The notes beneath the pieces were generated by a model, which was not told where the DNA came from, ran no database searches, and saw only the letters and a program-made list of their open reading frames with translations. 29,182 nucleotides of DNA from a virus: positions 1 through 29,182 of the IMG/VR virus record IMGVR_UViG_3300020408_000028; one strand, written 5' to 3'. The translations under genes and the position numbers were made by a program. Below are positions 16,775 to 25,016 of the stretch, in pieces. The stretch's first letter is position 1. Every line of letters starts with the position of its first letter.

Positions 16775-17003
16775 CTGGATCAATACCATCGACAATTTCA
16801 ATTGGAGGATTGAATATAGAAAAATCAAAATCATTTTTAACAATCCTCAACATTTTTGGATTTACATCATTATCATAAACAAGGTACCTCCAACACCAAG
16901 AACATTTATCATAGGTCATGTCCTCAATATTATCAGAATCTATCACACACACTTCCCAATTACCAGGATATGTTTTATTTCTTATTAACAATTTATAAGT
17001 CAT
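16770..17003 (-). CDS. hypothetical protein, 77 aa
   Basis: A small protein with three cysteines and several tryptophans (CSWCWRYLVYDND around residues 34-46), acidic, without recognised domain. The start at 17003 overlaps the stop of the propeller gene (ATGA), and its stop lies in the AATAAATA motif before the collar-fibre gene. This supports it as real rather than the antisense frames in the same stretch. Its place after a collagen/propeller pair mirrors the 43-aa gene at 19859, so it may be a small accessory or assembly factor. That is inference from position only. Confidence 0.6.
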   Translation of the reverse strand: MTYKLLIRNKTYPGNWEVCVIDSDNIEDMTYDKCSWCWRYLVYDNDVNPKMLRIVKNDFDFSIFNPPIEIVDGIDPE

Positions 17004-18673
17004 GGAATATTCTCAGAAACTTTTATACCTGTAGCGATACCCACTGCTCCTGTGCCCATCGAAATTGCATTTACAGCGAGTGTATGTCTATTATCCACCA
17101 TATTACTATTATATGTTGTTAAATTAGATGATACATCAACACCAGTTATAGAATTTCCAAGAAACGTTTGACTAAAAGTAAAATCATTTTCAGCAGCGTA
17201 TGTCCAATTACCGTAAGTTCCTGTTTTTGATCCATCTAATGGAAGTTTAAGTAGAAAACCACGTAATAAAGTTGCTCCAGTTCCTGTTGTATCAGCAGGA
17301 TCTTTTATGTAACCAGTTACAGTCAAATATTTTTTTACAGGATCGATTTTAAATCCTCTAGGATAAGGAAGCCATGAATCAGAGAGGAGATTAGTTCTGG
17401 TTATTCTTCGTGCCCATTGGAGAGTGCCTGAAGAATTCCATTTGAAGATAAGAGTCGGACGATCATAATCACTAGTTTTGCCCTGTCTCATGCATACATA
17501 TACATTATCATCAGCATCAAAGAGTATTTGTTGTGTTAGAGAATTAACAGAACCATATCCCAAATAACCTTGTGATGATGGATCAATATACCAACACCTT
17601 TCCCATTGAACAGTTCCCGATGAATTACGTTTCACAAGGGAATCAGCATATCCACTCATACTATTATTATAACCATTGTAACTCATCTGCCAATTATCAT
17701 AAACTTGATATAGATTACCATTTGAATCAACACCACTAGAACCCCCTCGACCATATTGATGATAACAACCAGTATAACTAGAGGGACCTCCTGTTTGAAC
17801 AGTTTGTTGTGCCCTTCTCCTCTTAACCCAGATGACACTCCCTGATGAATTAAGTTTCATTGCAAAAGCTGCAGCTCTACGACCACAATCAGGAGTTCCA
17901 TCACTAGAAGATAAAAAATTAGCTCCAGACTGATATCCAGTCACGTATATATTATTATTTGAATCGACATGTGTAAATCCATCACCCCAAGCATTATCCC
18001 AGTTAGAATTTCTTGAACCAGTCCCATATAGTATTCTTTTTTTCCACTGTAGCGTTCCACTACTATTATATTTTACTAACCCAATTGAACCAAGCCAACG
18101 TGTATCATAAGTGTAAGTTCCGTTTTCATACAAATCATTTTGATATGAATTATTACCACCACAATATATGTTACCAGATGAATCAATCCCAAAACCCTCA
18201 AAGAAATCATATTCATGAGCAGGAGAATTATTTCCTATTGTTCGATACCAAACTATATTTAAATTTTTATCAAACTTCATAACTAAAGCATCTTCACCCA
18301 TACTGGTGCCACTAGAATTCTTTTGAGCTGATGCGTATCCAACAGTATAGATATGATTATCAGCAAAAAACATCTGACTAAAATATCGATATATATTATC
18401 CAGTTTTTTTGTCGTTATGATATTTCCTGTAGGAGTTAATTTTGCAATTGCTCTAGTCCTTTGTGAAGCAGGATAACCATATGTTCCTCCTGATCTTCCA
18501 GCAGTGGTAGAGATATAAAAAAAACCGTCATCATCAATGCAATGTGATCCAAAAAAATAATTTTCATATTTAGTTTGATATGGTGAATCTCCAGGATTTT
18601 GATCTTCTGGTGAATATTCAGCAATAAAATGATGATCACCCAAGCTAAGCATAACTTGCTGAATTATAGACAT
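17000..18673 (-). CDS. beta-propeller-like virion protein B (557 aa)
   Basis: A repeat protein of the beta-propeller repeat (SBBP) type. Paired motifs of the form DSSGNIY and KxNSSGTxQWxR recur about seven times: KLTPTGN, KFDKNLNIVW, KYNSSGTLQW, KLNSSGSVIW, KRNSSGTVQW, KWNSSGTLQW and finally KLPLDGS with GNWTY. That count suggests a seven-bladed propeller. It is a paralogue of the 555-aa protein, sharing the N-terminal (S/A)-(I/V)-(I/V)-QQ and the last repeat, and likewise follows a collagen-like gene through a TAATG junction preceded by GGAGG. Propellers on phage fibres could bind surface glycans or act as a connector; neither role is shown. The C-terminus carries extra residues (GAVGIATGIKVSENIP) absent from its paralogue. 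Confidence 0.68.
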   Translation of the reverse strand: MSIIQQVMLSLGDHHFIAEYSPEDQNPGDSPYQTKYENYFFGSHCIDDDGFFYISTTAGRSGGTYGYPASQRTRAIAKLTPTGNIITTKKLDNIYRYFSQMFFADNHIYTVGYASAQKNSSGTSMGEDALVMKFDKNLNIVWYRTIGNNSPAHEYDFFEGFGIDSSGNIYCGGNNSYQNDLYENGTYTYDTRWLGSIGLVKYNSSGTLQWKKRILYGTGSRNSNWDNAWGDGFTHVDSNNNIYVTGYQSGANFLSSSDGTPDCGRRAAAFAMKLNSSGSVIWVKRRRAQQTVQTGGPSSYTGCYHQYGRGGSSGVDSNGNLYQVYDNWQMSYNGYNNSMSGYADSLVKRNSSGTVQWERCWYIDPSSQGYLGYGSVNSLTQQILFDADDNVYVCMRQGKTSDYDRPTLIFKWNSSGTLQWARRITRTNLLSDSWLPYPRGFKIDPVKKYLTVTGYIKDPADTTGTGATLLRGFLLKLPLDGSKTGTYGNWTYAAENDFTFSQTFLGNSITGVDVSSNLTTYNSNMVDNRHTLAVNAISMGTGAVGIATGIKVSENIP

Positions 18674-19851
18674 TAACTAATACCACCTCCACTAATAACA
18701 AATTCATTATTTGCAACACAAACTATTGTTGCCAATCCCTTTGATGTAAGTGTTCTATTTCCAGTTGCCGAAGTTCCTACAAGACGTAATGTAACACCAC
18801 CAGCAGCATTAATAGATATATTACTCCCACTACTATTATAAACTGTTACAGCATCTGCAACACTAAAAATATTCGGTTGTACAGTTACTGTGTTATTGGC
18901 TCTGACTAACTTTTGATCATCTGATGCTTGTAAATTATAAGTTCCAGATGTTCCATTATCATCCATTCCAGAGTCACCTGGCGGTCCTGCTGGACCTGGT
19001 GGTCCTGGTGGTCCTGCTACGGATGATGGATTACCTGCTGGACCTGGTGGTCCTGCAGGTCCTGGTGAACCAGTTGAACCAGGCGATCCTGTTGCACCTG
19101 GTGCACCTGGTGGTCCTGCTGTACCCGAAGAACCCTCTGGACCTGGTGGTCCTGCTGCACCTGGTGATCCTCCAGAACCTGGCGGACCTGCTGAACCTGG
19201 CGGACCTGTTGGACCTGGTGGTCCTGATCCTAAAGCAGTGAATTCTAATCCGTTTCCTGAACTGTTAACCTTTACAGTTTTACCTACTTGACCACTATAA
19301 GAACTAGGGGTATCCGTTAGTGTAAGAAATGTGTTGGAGGTATTATTACCAGGCGAACCTGCTGGACCTGGTGAACCCGCTGGTCCTGGTGAACCTGCTG
19401 GTCCTGGTGAACCTGCTGGACCTGGTGGTCCAGAACCTAGATCCGTAAATTCTAATCCATTTCCTGAACTATTAACTTTGACAGTTTTACCTGTCTGTCC
19501 ACTATACGATGATGGTGTGTCTGTTAATGTAAGAAATGTATTTGAGGTATTATTGCCTGGTGGTCCTGCTGGACCTGGTGAACCTGCTGGTCCTGGTGAT
19601 CCTGCTGGACCTGGCGGACCTGCTGAACCTGGTGAACCCGCTGGTCCTGGTGATCCAGTATCTCCTTTATCCCCTTCACTACCTGGTGGTCCTGCTGGTC
19701 CTGGTGCTCCTCCTGCACCAGTATCTCCTTTATCTCCTTTCGTTCCTGATGATGAATTTAACTTCCATGCAGAACCATCCCATGTGAATGTCACACCTCC
19801 TGATGTGAAATTCTGATTTAATGATGGACTATCAGGAAAATTTACTGCCAT
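18673..19851 (-). CDS. collagen-like virion protein B (392 aa)
   Basis: Residues 1-35 match the N-terminal module of the 1006-aa fibre, and collagen triplets begin at the same residue, 36. Blocks of G-X-Y occupy 36-98, about 141-167 and about 210-302, rich in GPP, GPA and GSP. Between them lies a duplicated 42-residue domain ([26 protein letters not shown]). The last 85 or so residues ([16 protein letters not shown], then [16 protein letters not shown]) are homologous to the end of the 634-aa protein. Expected to be a homotrimeric fibre with a collagen triple helix. It is followed directly by its propeller partner. Many prolines at Y make it a possible substrate for prolyl hydroxylation. The repetitive DNA is prone to length change. 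Confidence 0.75.
   Translation of the reverse strand: MAVNFPDSPSLNQNFTSGGVTFTWDGSAWKLNSSSGTKGDKGDTGAGGAPGPAGPPGSEGDKGDTGSPGPAGSPGSAGPPGPAGSPGPAGSPGPAGPPGNNTSNTFLTLTDTPSSYSGQTGKTVKVNSSGNGLEFTDLGSGPPGPAGSPGPAGSPGPAGSPGPAGSPGNNTSNTFLTLTDTPSSYSGQVGKTVKVNSSGNGLEFTALGSGPPGPTGPPGSAGPPGSGGSPGAAGPPGPEGSSGTAGPPGAPGATGSPGSTGSPGPAGPPGPAGNPSSVAGPPGPPGPAGPPGDSGMDDNGTSGTYNLQASDDQKLVRANNTVTVQPNIFSVADAVTVYNSSGSNISINAAGGVTLRLVGTSATGNRTLTSKGLATIVCVANNEFVISGGGIS
19225..19557 (-). repeat. 207-base tandem module duplication in collagen gene B
   Basis: Copy 1 (19557-19351) codes for a 42-residue globular module plus nine G-X-Y triplets. Copy 2 begins at 19350 and repeats the globular module through 19225 before running into the next collagen block. 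The protein copies differ at only a couple of residues (QTGK/QVGK, FTDL/FTAL), while the DNA copies have several silent differences. Confidence 0.75.
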
Positions 19852-19855
19852 GCTT

Positions 19856-19863
19856 TATTTATT
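19856..19863 (-). promoter_or_regulatory. candidate late motif (AATAAATA) before collagen gene B
   Basis: AATAAATA on the minus strand embeds the stop of the 43-aa gene and lies four bases before the ATG at 19851. It is nearly the same junction as before the 1006-aa gene. The close spacing argues against a simple promoter reading; a role at the junction is uncertain. Confidence 0.3.
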
Positions 19864-19990
19864 CAGAACCCTCTTCTTTTTCTGGTAATTCAACTGTGAC
19901 ATTAGACGTTTTAATATATCCTGGTGTCTCTCCTCTATCAGGATTACCACCTGGTATATACTCTTCAACTGTGACTGATGTTGTAATCAT
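19859..19990 (-). CDS. small acidic protein, 43 aa, hypothetical
   Basis: A complete frame from ATG at 19990 to TAA at 19859, starting MITTSVTVEEYIPGG and ending ELPEKEEGSE. The ATG shares a base with the stop of the propeller gene (TAATG), exactly like other real junctions here, and the frame fills the otherwise empty 138-base gap before the next collagen gene. It contains two similar segments, SVTVEEYIPGG and NVTVELPEKEEG, a hint of an internal repeat. No family is recognised. Position after a collagen/propeller pair parallels the 77-aa gene at 16770. Confidence 0.6.
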   Translation of the reverse strand: MITTSVTVEEYIPGGNPDRGETPGYIKTSNVTVELPEKEEGSE

Positions 19991-21657
19991 TATTCGTTAT
20001 GCACACCTGCATGATATGCAGTTATAGTATTTTGTGGTGTTTCAATTGTAAAAGCAGATCCATCTGAATTTGTTGGACTTGAATCATACCCTGTAGCGTA
20101 ACTAGTCTGACTATAAGGAGCTTTACCAGGTGCAGATCCAACACCACTGTATCTAGTTAAATTACCATTCTGCCAAAATGAATATGAGGAAACGGTGTAA
20201 TTGTTTATCCCAGTGCTCATATCTCTAATGTATAATTTAAAATCTGTACTTGCAGACCCTATGGGTATCGTCCAATCTCCAACAATATATGTATCTAAAG
20301 GAAATTTCATCCAAGCAACTGTATATTTACCACCAATATCATTCAATGAAAAAGAAAATACTATTCCCCTATCTTGAATATAAAAACTTCCTAATTTTCC
20401 ACTCCCGTGACCTACATTATTATCTCTTCTTGAAGTCATGCTTCCACTACCATTTGCTGCTTGTCCCACTATTACTCTCTGCCATTGCATACTCCCAGAG
20501 GAATTATATTTAACTAATACATATCCAATTTTGTTTGTTCCCCACGAAGAATTTTCAGTAAATTTACCTTGAAGAAGAACATAAAAATAACTTTCATCAT
20601 CAGGATCAACAACAATACCTATGGGATAATTAGAGTTGCTGAAACTTGGCGAACTAACACCCAATCTTCTGATCCATTGTATAGTTCCAGAAGAATTACT
20701 TTTTATAATCAAAGTAGTTTGATAAGTACTTGTTGTAATCCTGTGAGCAGTATAAGTATTTCCACTCGTATCAATTGCTATCATACCATCTGAACTATTA
20801 CTTCCACCACTTGATATAAGTGAATTGATGTAACTAAATTGTTTTTGCCATTGAATCACACCTGTAGAATTGAGTTTCATAACAATTAAACGTGAAGGGT
20901 TTTGATTTGTAATACCAAGTCCCACCGAATATCCTACTCTATTATTTTGAAGACCAACCACATAAAAATTACCTGATGAGTCACGAACTGCATTTGTAAA
21001 AAATGTAATATACCCAGATCCTTGAACTGAGGTGCTCCTTGCATAACTACATTCTGTTGATAATGAACCTGTACTGGATATTGTCACAAAAGTTGCATAT
21101 TCATTAAGGTAAGTGTTTACCTGTGTCTTTGGATTTTCCTCTCTACCAAGCACTGTGACAGAAGATGTACCATTACAAAAAATCATTCGTGGTAAATCAA
21201 ACTCATCGTAAATATATTGTCCTGATGAATGAGTTGTTCCTTGATTTGCATTGAAATGACCATAAGTCCTAATCCATTGCTGCACTCCTGATGAATTATA
21301 TTTTTGTACAAAAACTTGAGTAGTATCTAAAGGTTCTCCCGTCATTGATCCAGTATGATAGACATTTCCAGAACTATCTACGTCTACAGACACTGGAACT
21401 GCACCACCAGGTAAAGCACAAAATAGAGATTTTTGCCAAATTATTTGAGCTTTGTTTGGATTAATTTTTAATATTGCAGCACCCTTATCAGCGTATGTTG
21501 GATTGTTTAATTGTCTAAGATCTTCAAATGAAACATACATCTTACCATCAGAATCAAAGGCATACATGCTATTAAAACTATTCTTACCAGCCTGTTCAAC
21601 GTGCATAAAATAATATTCTCTATTACTTCCAAATAGATATTGTTGAACCACTGCCAT
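19990..21657 (-). CDS. beta-propeller-like virion protein A (555 aa)
   Basis: Paralogue of the 557-aa protein. It carries about seven repeats of the DSSGNVY and KxNSSGxxQWxR pair: KINPNKAQIIW, KYNSSGVQQW, SSTGSLS, KLNSTGVIQW, KSNSSGTIQW, KYNSSGSMQW and KFPLDTYIVGDW. The final repeat matches KxPLDxxxxGxW of the paralogue. The N-terminus [17 protein letters not shown] is similar in plan to [16 protein letters not shown]. It starts on the preceding stop (TAATG) with GGAGG upstream and ends on the 43-aa gene. A propeller of SBBP type is predicted; binding partner unknown. No signal peptide is seen, as expected for a virion component. Confidence 0.68.
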   Translation of the reverse strand: MAVVQQYLFGSNREYYFMHVEQAGKNSFNSMYAFDSDGKMYVSFEDLRQLNNPTYADKGAAILKINPNKAQIIWQKSLFCALPGGAVPVSVDVDSSGNVYHTGSMTGEPLDTTQVFVQKYNSSGVQQWIRTYGHFNANQGTTHSSGQYIYDEFDLPRMIFCNGTSSVTVLGREENPKTQVNTYLNEYATFVTISSTGSLSTECSYARSTSVQGSGYITFFTNAVRDSSGNFYVVGLQNNRVGYSVGLGITNQNPSRLIVMKLNSTGVIQWQKQFSYINSLISSGGSNSSDGMIAIDTSGNTYTAHRITTSTYQTTLIIKSNSSGTIQWIRRLGVSSPSFSNSNYPIGIVVDPDDESYFYVLLQGKFTENSSWGTNKIGYVLVKYNSSGSMQWQRVIVGQAANGSGSMTSRRDNNVGHGSGKLGSFYIQDRGIVFSFSLNDIGGKYTVAWMKFPLDTYIVGDWTIPIGSASTDFKLYIRDMSTGINNYTVSSYSFWQNGNLTRYSGVGSAPGKAPYSQTSYATGYDSSPTNSDGSAFTIETPQNTITAYHAGVHNE

Positions 21658-23561
21658 TAAGTAACTCCTCCACCCGTAACTGCAAAAGTATTAGATCCTA
21701 CACATATTATAGTTGCAACTCCTCTACCTGCTAAAAATCTATCTCCTGACGTTGCTGTACCTGCAAGATATAAGGTTGTTCCTGAACCTTGATAAATGTA
21801 AAAACCACTGCCTGAATTATTAAATATCGTAACTGCATCAGATGCACTGAATACACCACTTGGAACTGTAATTGCAGCAGTTGTTGTGATAAGTTTTTGT
21901 TCATCAGATATTTGTAAAGTATATGCTGATGTTTTGGTATTAAGACCCATACCAGATTCACCTGGCGGACCTGCTGGACCTGGTGGTCCTGCTGAACCTG
22001 GTGATCCCGCTGGACCTGGTGGTCCTGCTACGGAAGATGGATTACCTGCTGGACCTGGTGATCCCGCTGGACCTGGCGAACCTGCTGGACCTGGTGAACC
22101 CGCTGGTCCTGGTGATCCTGCTGAACCTGGTGAACCTGCTGGTCCTGGTGGTCCTGAACCTAGATCCGTAAATTCCAACGCAGTTGCACCAGAGTTTACC
22201 TTAACTGTTTTACCAGCTTGACCACTGAAAGAACTGGGGGTATCAGTTAATCCTGTAAATGTGTCTGTATTAGTATCTGTATCTGTAGAGACGAAATCTA
22301 ATTTTCCATTTGTATCATCATAAGTAACTGCTATATTCGTTTCAGTATTACCACTAACCATGCCTCCAACAATGTCCTGCACATCCTCTGTGCTCAATTG
22401 TGTATTTAACCCACTAATTGTAAGTTTATTAGCATTATTTCTTGTTATAGAGATATCACCACCACCGACTAATTCAACATCATCATTTGTGGAGTCAGAA
22501 CCTGCTAATCTAATTTTAGTTGTAGTATTAGGTACACTTAAATCGTATGTTGTATTAGACGCTGGACTACCTGCTGGTCCTGGTGAACCTGGTGGTCCTG
22601 CTGCACCTGGTGGTCCCGCTACATTGGACGCTGGACCTGGTGGACCTGCTGGACCTGGTGGTCCTGTGACTGGTTCTCCCTTTTCTCCCTTTAATGCATC
22701 ATTAGATGTAACAGAAACCCATTGTGCCGAACTTCCATCATTATAATAAATGTGTAGATCAAATGTATCACTCTCCCACCATAACTCACCATTTGCTGGA
22801 GTTGGAGAAGTCGGAGCAGTATCCGAAATTGTGACCTTTTGTACTGGTCCTGTTGGACCTGGTGAACCTGGTGAACCTGCTGGTCCTGGTGAACCTGGTG
22901 AACCTGCTGGACCTGGTGGTCCTGCTACAGTAGATGGAGCACCTGTAGCACCTTTATCACCTGGATTACCTGCTGGTCCTGGTGCACCTGCTGGACCTGG
23001 TGGTCCTGCTACAGAAGATGGAGCACCTTTATCACCTTTATCTCCCCTACCACCAGCGTTTGCCATAACCCATTGAGATGAGTTACCATCATCATAATAA
23101 ACATATAAGTCTCCAGTATCACTCTCCCACCACAATTCTCCATTATTTGTTACTCCAGCACCTATAGGTGGATTATCACCAACTGTGACTGGAATAACTG
23201 TAATAGTAGCAGCAATACCAGGATGTCCAGATGGATGTTGAACACTTGCTTCTGCAGTAACAGCAGCACCGACAAAATTAAGTTCAGTAATACTACTGGT
23301 GCCACTAACTTGTGTTCCCTCATCAAGTATAGTGATCGAACCTTGGGTTAAACCACCGCCAAGTGGCACCCAATATCTTCTACCAGGAAAACCAGGTATT
23401 GATATTAATTGAAATTTTTGACCAGTGGGTATGCTATTAGAAGCAGTGGGTGGATCAGCTAAATTTGGTTCTGCTTGTTCAAGACCAAGATATTCGTAGC
23501 GATCCTCCTTAAGTTGATCTTGCGGAGTTCTTTTGACTCTACCACTTAAATACTTGACCAT
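21657..23561 (-). CDS. collagen-like virion protein A (634 aa)
   Basis: The N-terminal 100 residues ([26 protein letters not shown]) belong to a family I recognise as common in T4-like cyanophages but of unknown role. Two modules with GELWWESDT and a YYxDG/QWV sequence precede collagen blocks near residues 174-240 and 292-335; a third, longest block lies near 465-535. A middle part has [17 protein letters not shown] as in the 1006-aa fibre, and [19 protein letters not shown] as in the 392-aa protein. The C-terminal 85 residues are homologous to those of the 392-aa protein. It starts two bases after the preceding stop and ends at the propeller start (TAATG). Likely a trimeric fibre or whisker; the site on the virion is not known. 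Confidence 0.76.
   Translation of the reverse strand: MVKYLSGRVKRTPQDQLKEDRYEYLGLEQAEPNLADPPTASNSIPTGQKFQLISIPGFPGRRYWVPLGGGLTQGSITILDEGTQVSGTSSITELNFVGAAVTAEASVQHPSGHPGIAATITVIPVTVGDNPPIGAGVTNNGELWWESDTGDLYVYYDDGNSSQWVMANAGGRGDKGDKGAPSSVAGPPGPAGAPGPAGNPGDKGATGAPSTVAGPPGPAGSPGSPGPAGSPGSPGPTGPVQKVTISDTAPTSPTPANGELWWESDTFDLHIYYNDGSSAQWVSVTSNDALKGEKGEPVTGPPGPAGPPGPASNVAGPPGAAGPPGSPGPAGSPASNTTYDLSVPNTTTKIRLAGSDSTNDDVELVGGGDISITRNNANKLTISGLNTQLSTEDVQDIVGGMVSGNTETNIAVTYDDTNGKLDFVSTDTDTNTDTFTGLTDTPSSFSGQAGKTVKVNSGATALEFTDLGSGPPGPAGSPGSAGSPGPAGSPGPAGSPGPAGSPGPAGNPSSVAGPPGPAGSPGSAGPPGPAGPPGESGMGLNTKTSAYTLQISDEQKLITTTAAITVPSGVFSASDAVTIFNNSGSGFYIYQGSGTTLYLAGTATSGDRFLAGRGVATIICVGSNTFAVTGGGVT
21958..22166 (-). 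repeat. collagen-coding G-X-Y repeat tract
   Basis: A low-complexity tract of near-identical 9- and 18-base units coding for [12 protein letters not shown]-type triplets, broken once by NPSSVA. Similar tracts occur at about 22560-22690, 22845-23040, 18965-19225 and 19560-19735. These are the main places where homologous slippage or recombination within and between the collagen genes would be expected. Confidence 0.7.
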
Positions 23562-23563
23562 AA

Positions 23564-25015
23564 TTACGCAGTGCTATTTTCAAGAATACTTGCAATTAGT
23601 TCCATCTCTAATGGAGCAAAAAATCCACCAGAGTAACTTGGTCCGACATTGACAACAAATTGAGTTGTGGTTAGATGGTTTGTTGAAGTTGCATTTCCAC
23701 CACCTATAGTTAATTCAGCACCTGATGCTGGATCAGTGACACGAGGATATGCATGTTCGGTTTCACGATTATCCATCGTACATGTAAATATTAATCCATT
23801 ATCTATAATTCTAATTGTATCTCCTGATTGTAAATTATGTGCGGTTGGAGTTTGTATTAGCAACTCTCCTGCTCTTAATAACTTACCTTCAATTACTGCT
23901 TCATCTTGATTTGTATAACCCACATCTTTATTACCACCACCGTAGTAGATTGCTCTTTGTATATCAAATCTTGAACCTATTTTAATTACATTATTTGCTA
24001 ATGACTGTCCTTGAACATAAGTATGTGTAGATGCATCAGATGATGTGCCTATGAATAGTGAAAATTGATTTGCATTAATAACAGTTATTTCCAGTAATCT
24101 ACCATAAGCAAAATCAGGTTTACCAACATTTTGATTTTCACCTGTATTACGTGGATATTTTTTAACAGCACTATTTCCATCAGTTGTGCAAGTAAATGCG
24201 AAACCCTCTTTTAATAAACGAATCTGATCACCTGTTGAGAATCCATGTCCAGTTACCGTTACCGTAAGAATACCTGTAGCAGGATCATATGTTGTGCCTG
24301 TTTCGGAAGATTTTTTAATTGAACTTGTTAATGATCCAGAAGTTGTAGCAACTTCAATGGGTAATCTTTTTGATCTCTCATAATAATGGATTGCAGAATT
24401 ATAAAAATGTGCGTAATTTTTACCAGTGACTCCAAGTGGTGTTGATCCACCAATATGCGATGTAAAAGTCTTTGACGTACCAACAACACCATCAATACTT
24501 TCAACAACATACGATTGCATTGGATCAGGAAAAACATTTGTAGTAATGCCAGTTTGACCAGGTATGCAAGTAAAAGCTATACCTGCTAGTGTGACGGGAT
24601 CTCCTGTCTTAAATGGGTGTGCTTCTTTTGTGGTAATCGTTACAATACCTGTGGGTTCATGATAATCTACAAAAGTTATAATACCTACCTGTTGTTGTTT
24701 TCCCTCTACAAAAATTTTATCTATGACTAAAGGTGTTTTTTCAAGAACCAATCGTCCATCAACAATCACCGCTGCATCATTTGGTGGTATTTCAACATCC
24801 TTAATTACTCTTACTTCTCTTTTATTACCAGTGCTTCTTTGAGTTCTTTGTTGTGAAAATGTTACTTTAGGAAATGTAGTGCCAATACCAACATTTGCAA
24901 CTTGGAGATATAATAAAAGTGCAGACGTACCAGTAGGAACTTCGTAGAGTTTCTGTTTACCAGGTGAAACAGGTACTGCAATATTAATAAATTTATTTAC
25001 TGGTGCTATCGCCAT
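23564..25015 (-). CDS. virion structural protein with a threefold domain repeat
   Basis: A 483-aa protein with N-terminus MAIAPVNKFINIAVPVSPGK. It holds three copies of a domain beginning near residues 124, 249 and 385, each with xHxFxTGDxIxL followed by a FTC: AHPFKTGDPVTL/FTCIP, GHGFSTGDQIRL/FTCTTDG and AHNLQSGDTIRI/FTCTMDN. Copies 2 and 3 also share YPR about twelve residues later. This type of small barrel occurs in phage fibre proteins, and a related stretch is visible in the 1971-aa protein (PHNLSGGTPIKVRG). The gene lies one base after the 1091-aa gene and two bases before the 634-aa gene, within the structural run. Function beyond being structural is not recognised. Confidence 0.65.
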   Translation of the reverse strand: MAIAPVNKFINIAVPVSPGKQKLYEVPTGTSALLLYLQVANVGIGTTFPKVTFSQQRTQRSTGNKREVRVIKDVEIPPNDAAVIVDGRLVLEKTPLVIDKIFVEGKQQQVGIITFVDYHEPTGIVTITTKEAHPFKTGDPVTLAGIAFTCIPGQTGITTNVFPDPMQSYVVESIDGVVGTSKTFTSHIGGSTPLGVTGKNYAHFYNSAIHYYERSKRLPIEVATTSGSLTSSIKKSSETGTTYDPATGILTVTVTGHGFSTGDQIRLLKEGFAFTCTTDGNSAVKKYPRNTGENQNVGKPDFAYGRLLEITVINANQFSLFIGTSSDASTHTYVQGQSLANNVIKIGSRFDIQRAIYYGGGNKDVGYTNQDEAVIEGKLLRAGELLIQTPTAHNLQSGDTIRIIDNGLIFTCTMDNRETEHAYPRVTDPASGAELTIGGGNATSTNHLTTTQFVVNVGPSYSGGFFAPLEMELIASILENSTA

Positions 25016-25016
25016 C

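Noticed and set aside
16650-16988. 112-residue plus-strand frame
   Set aside because: It lies opposite the 77-aa gene and the start of the 1006-aa gene, both of which have junctions typical of the operon. It crosses their control sequences and has no family resemblance.
18960-19740. CRISPR-like regularly spaced repeats
   Set aside because: The repeats are 9- and 18-base collagen codon units inside an intact reading frame, without unique spacers or a leader.
19331-19816. Long plus-strand frame reading [13 protein letters not shown], apparently an antisense collagen-like protein
   Set aside because: It is the reverse complement of the 392-aa collagen tract. The codons used for Gly and Pro give G-x-x periodicity on both strands. 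The same effect explains frames at 21886-22221 and 22750-23076. No ribosome-binding site or gene junction supports them.
13741-23561. Collagen-like genes as evidence of a eukaryotic or giant-virus source
   Set aside because: Collagen-like triplets are common in bacterial and phage fibre proteins. The surrounding modules (tail collar, fibre repeats) and compact junctions are those of a tailed phage.
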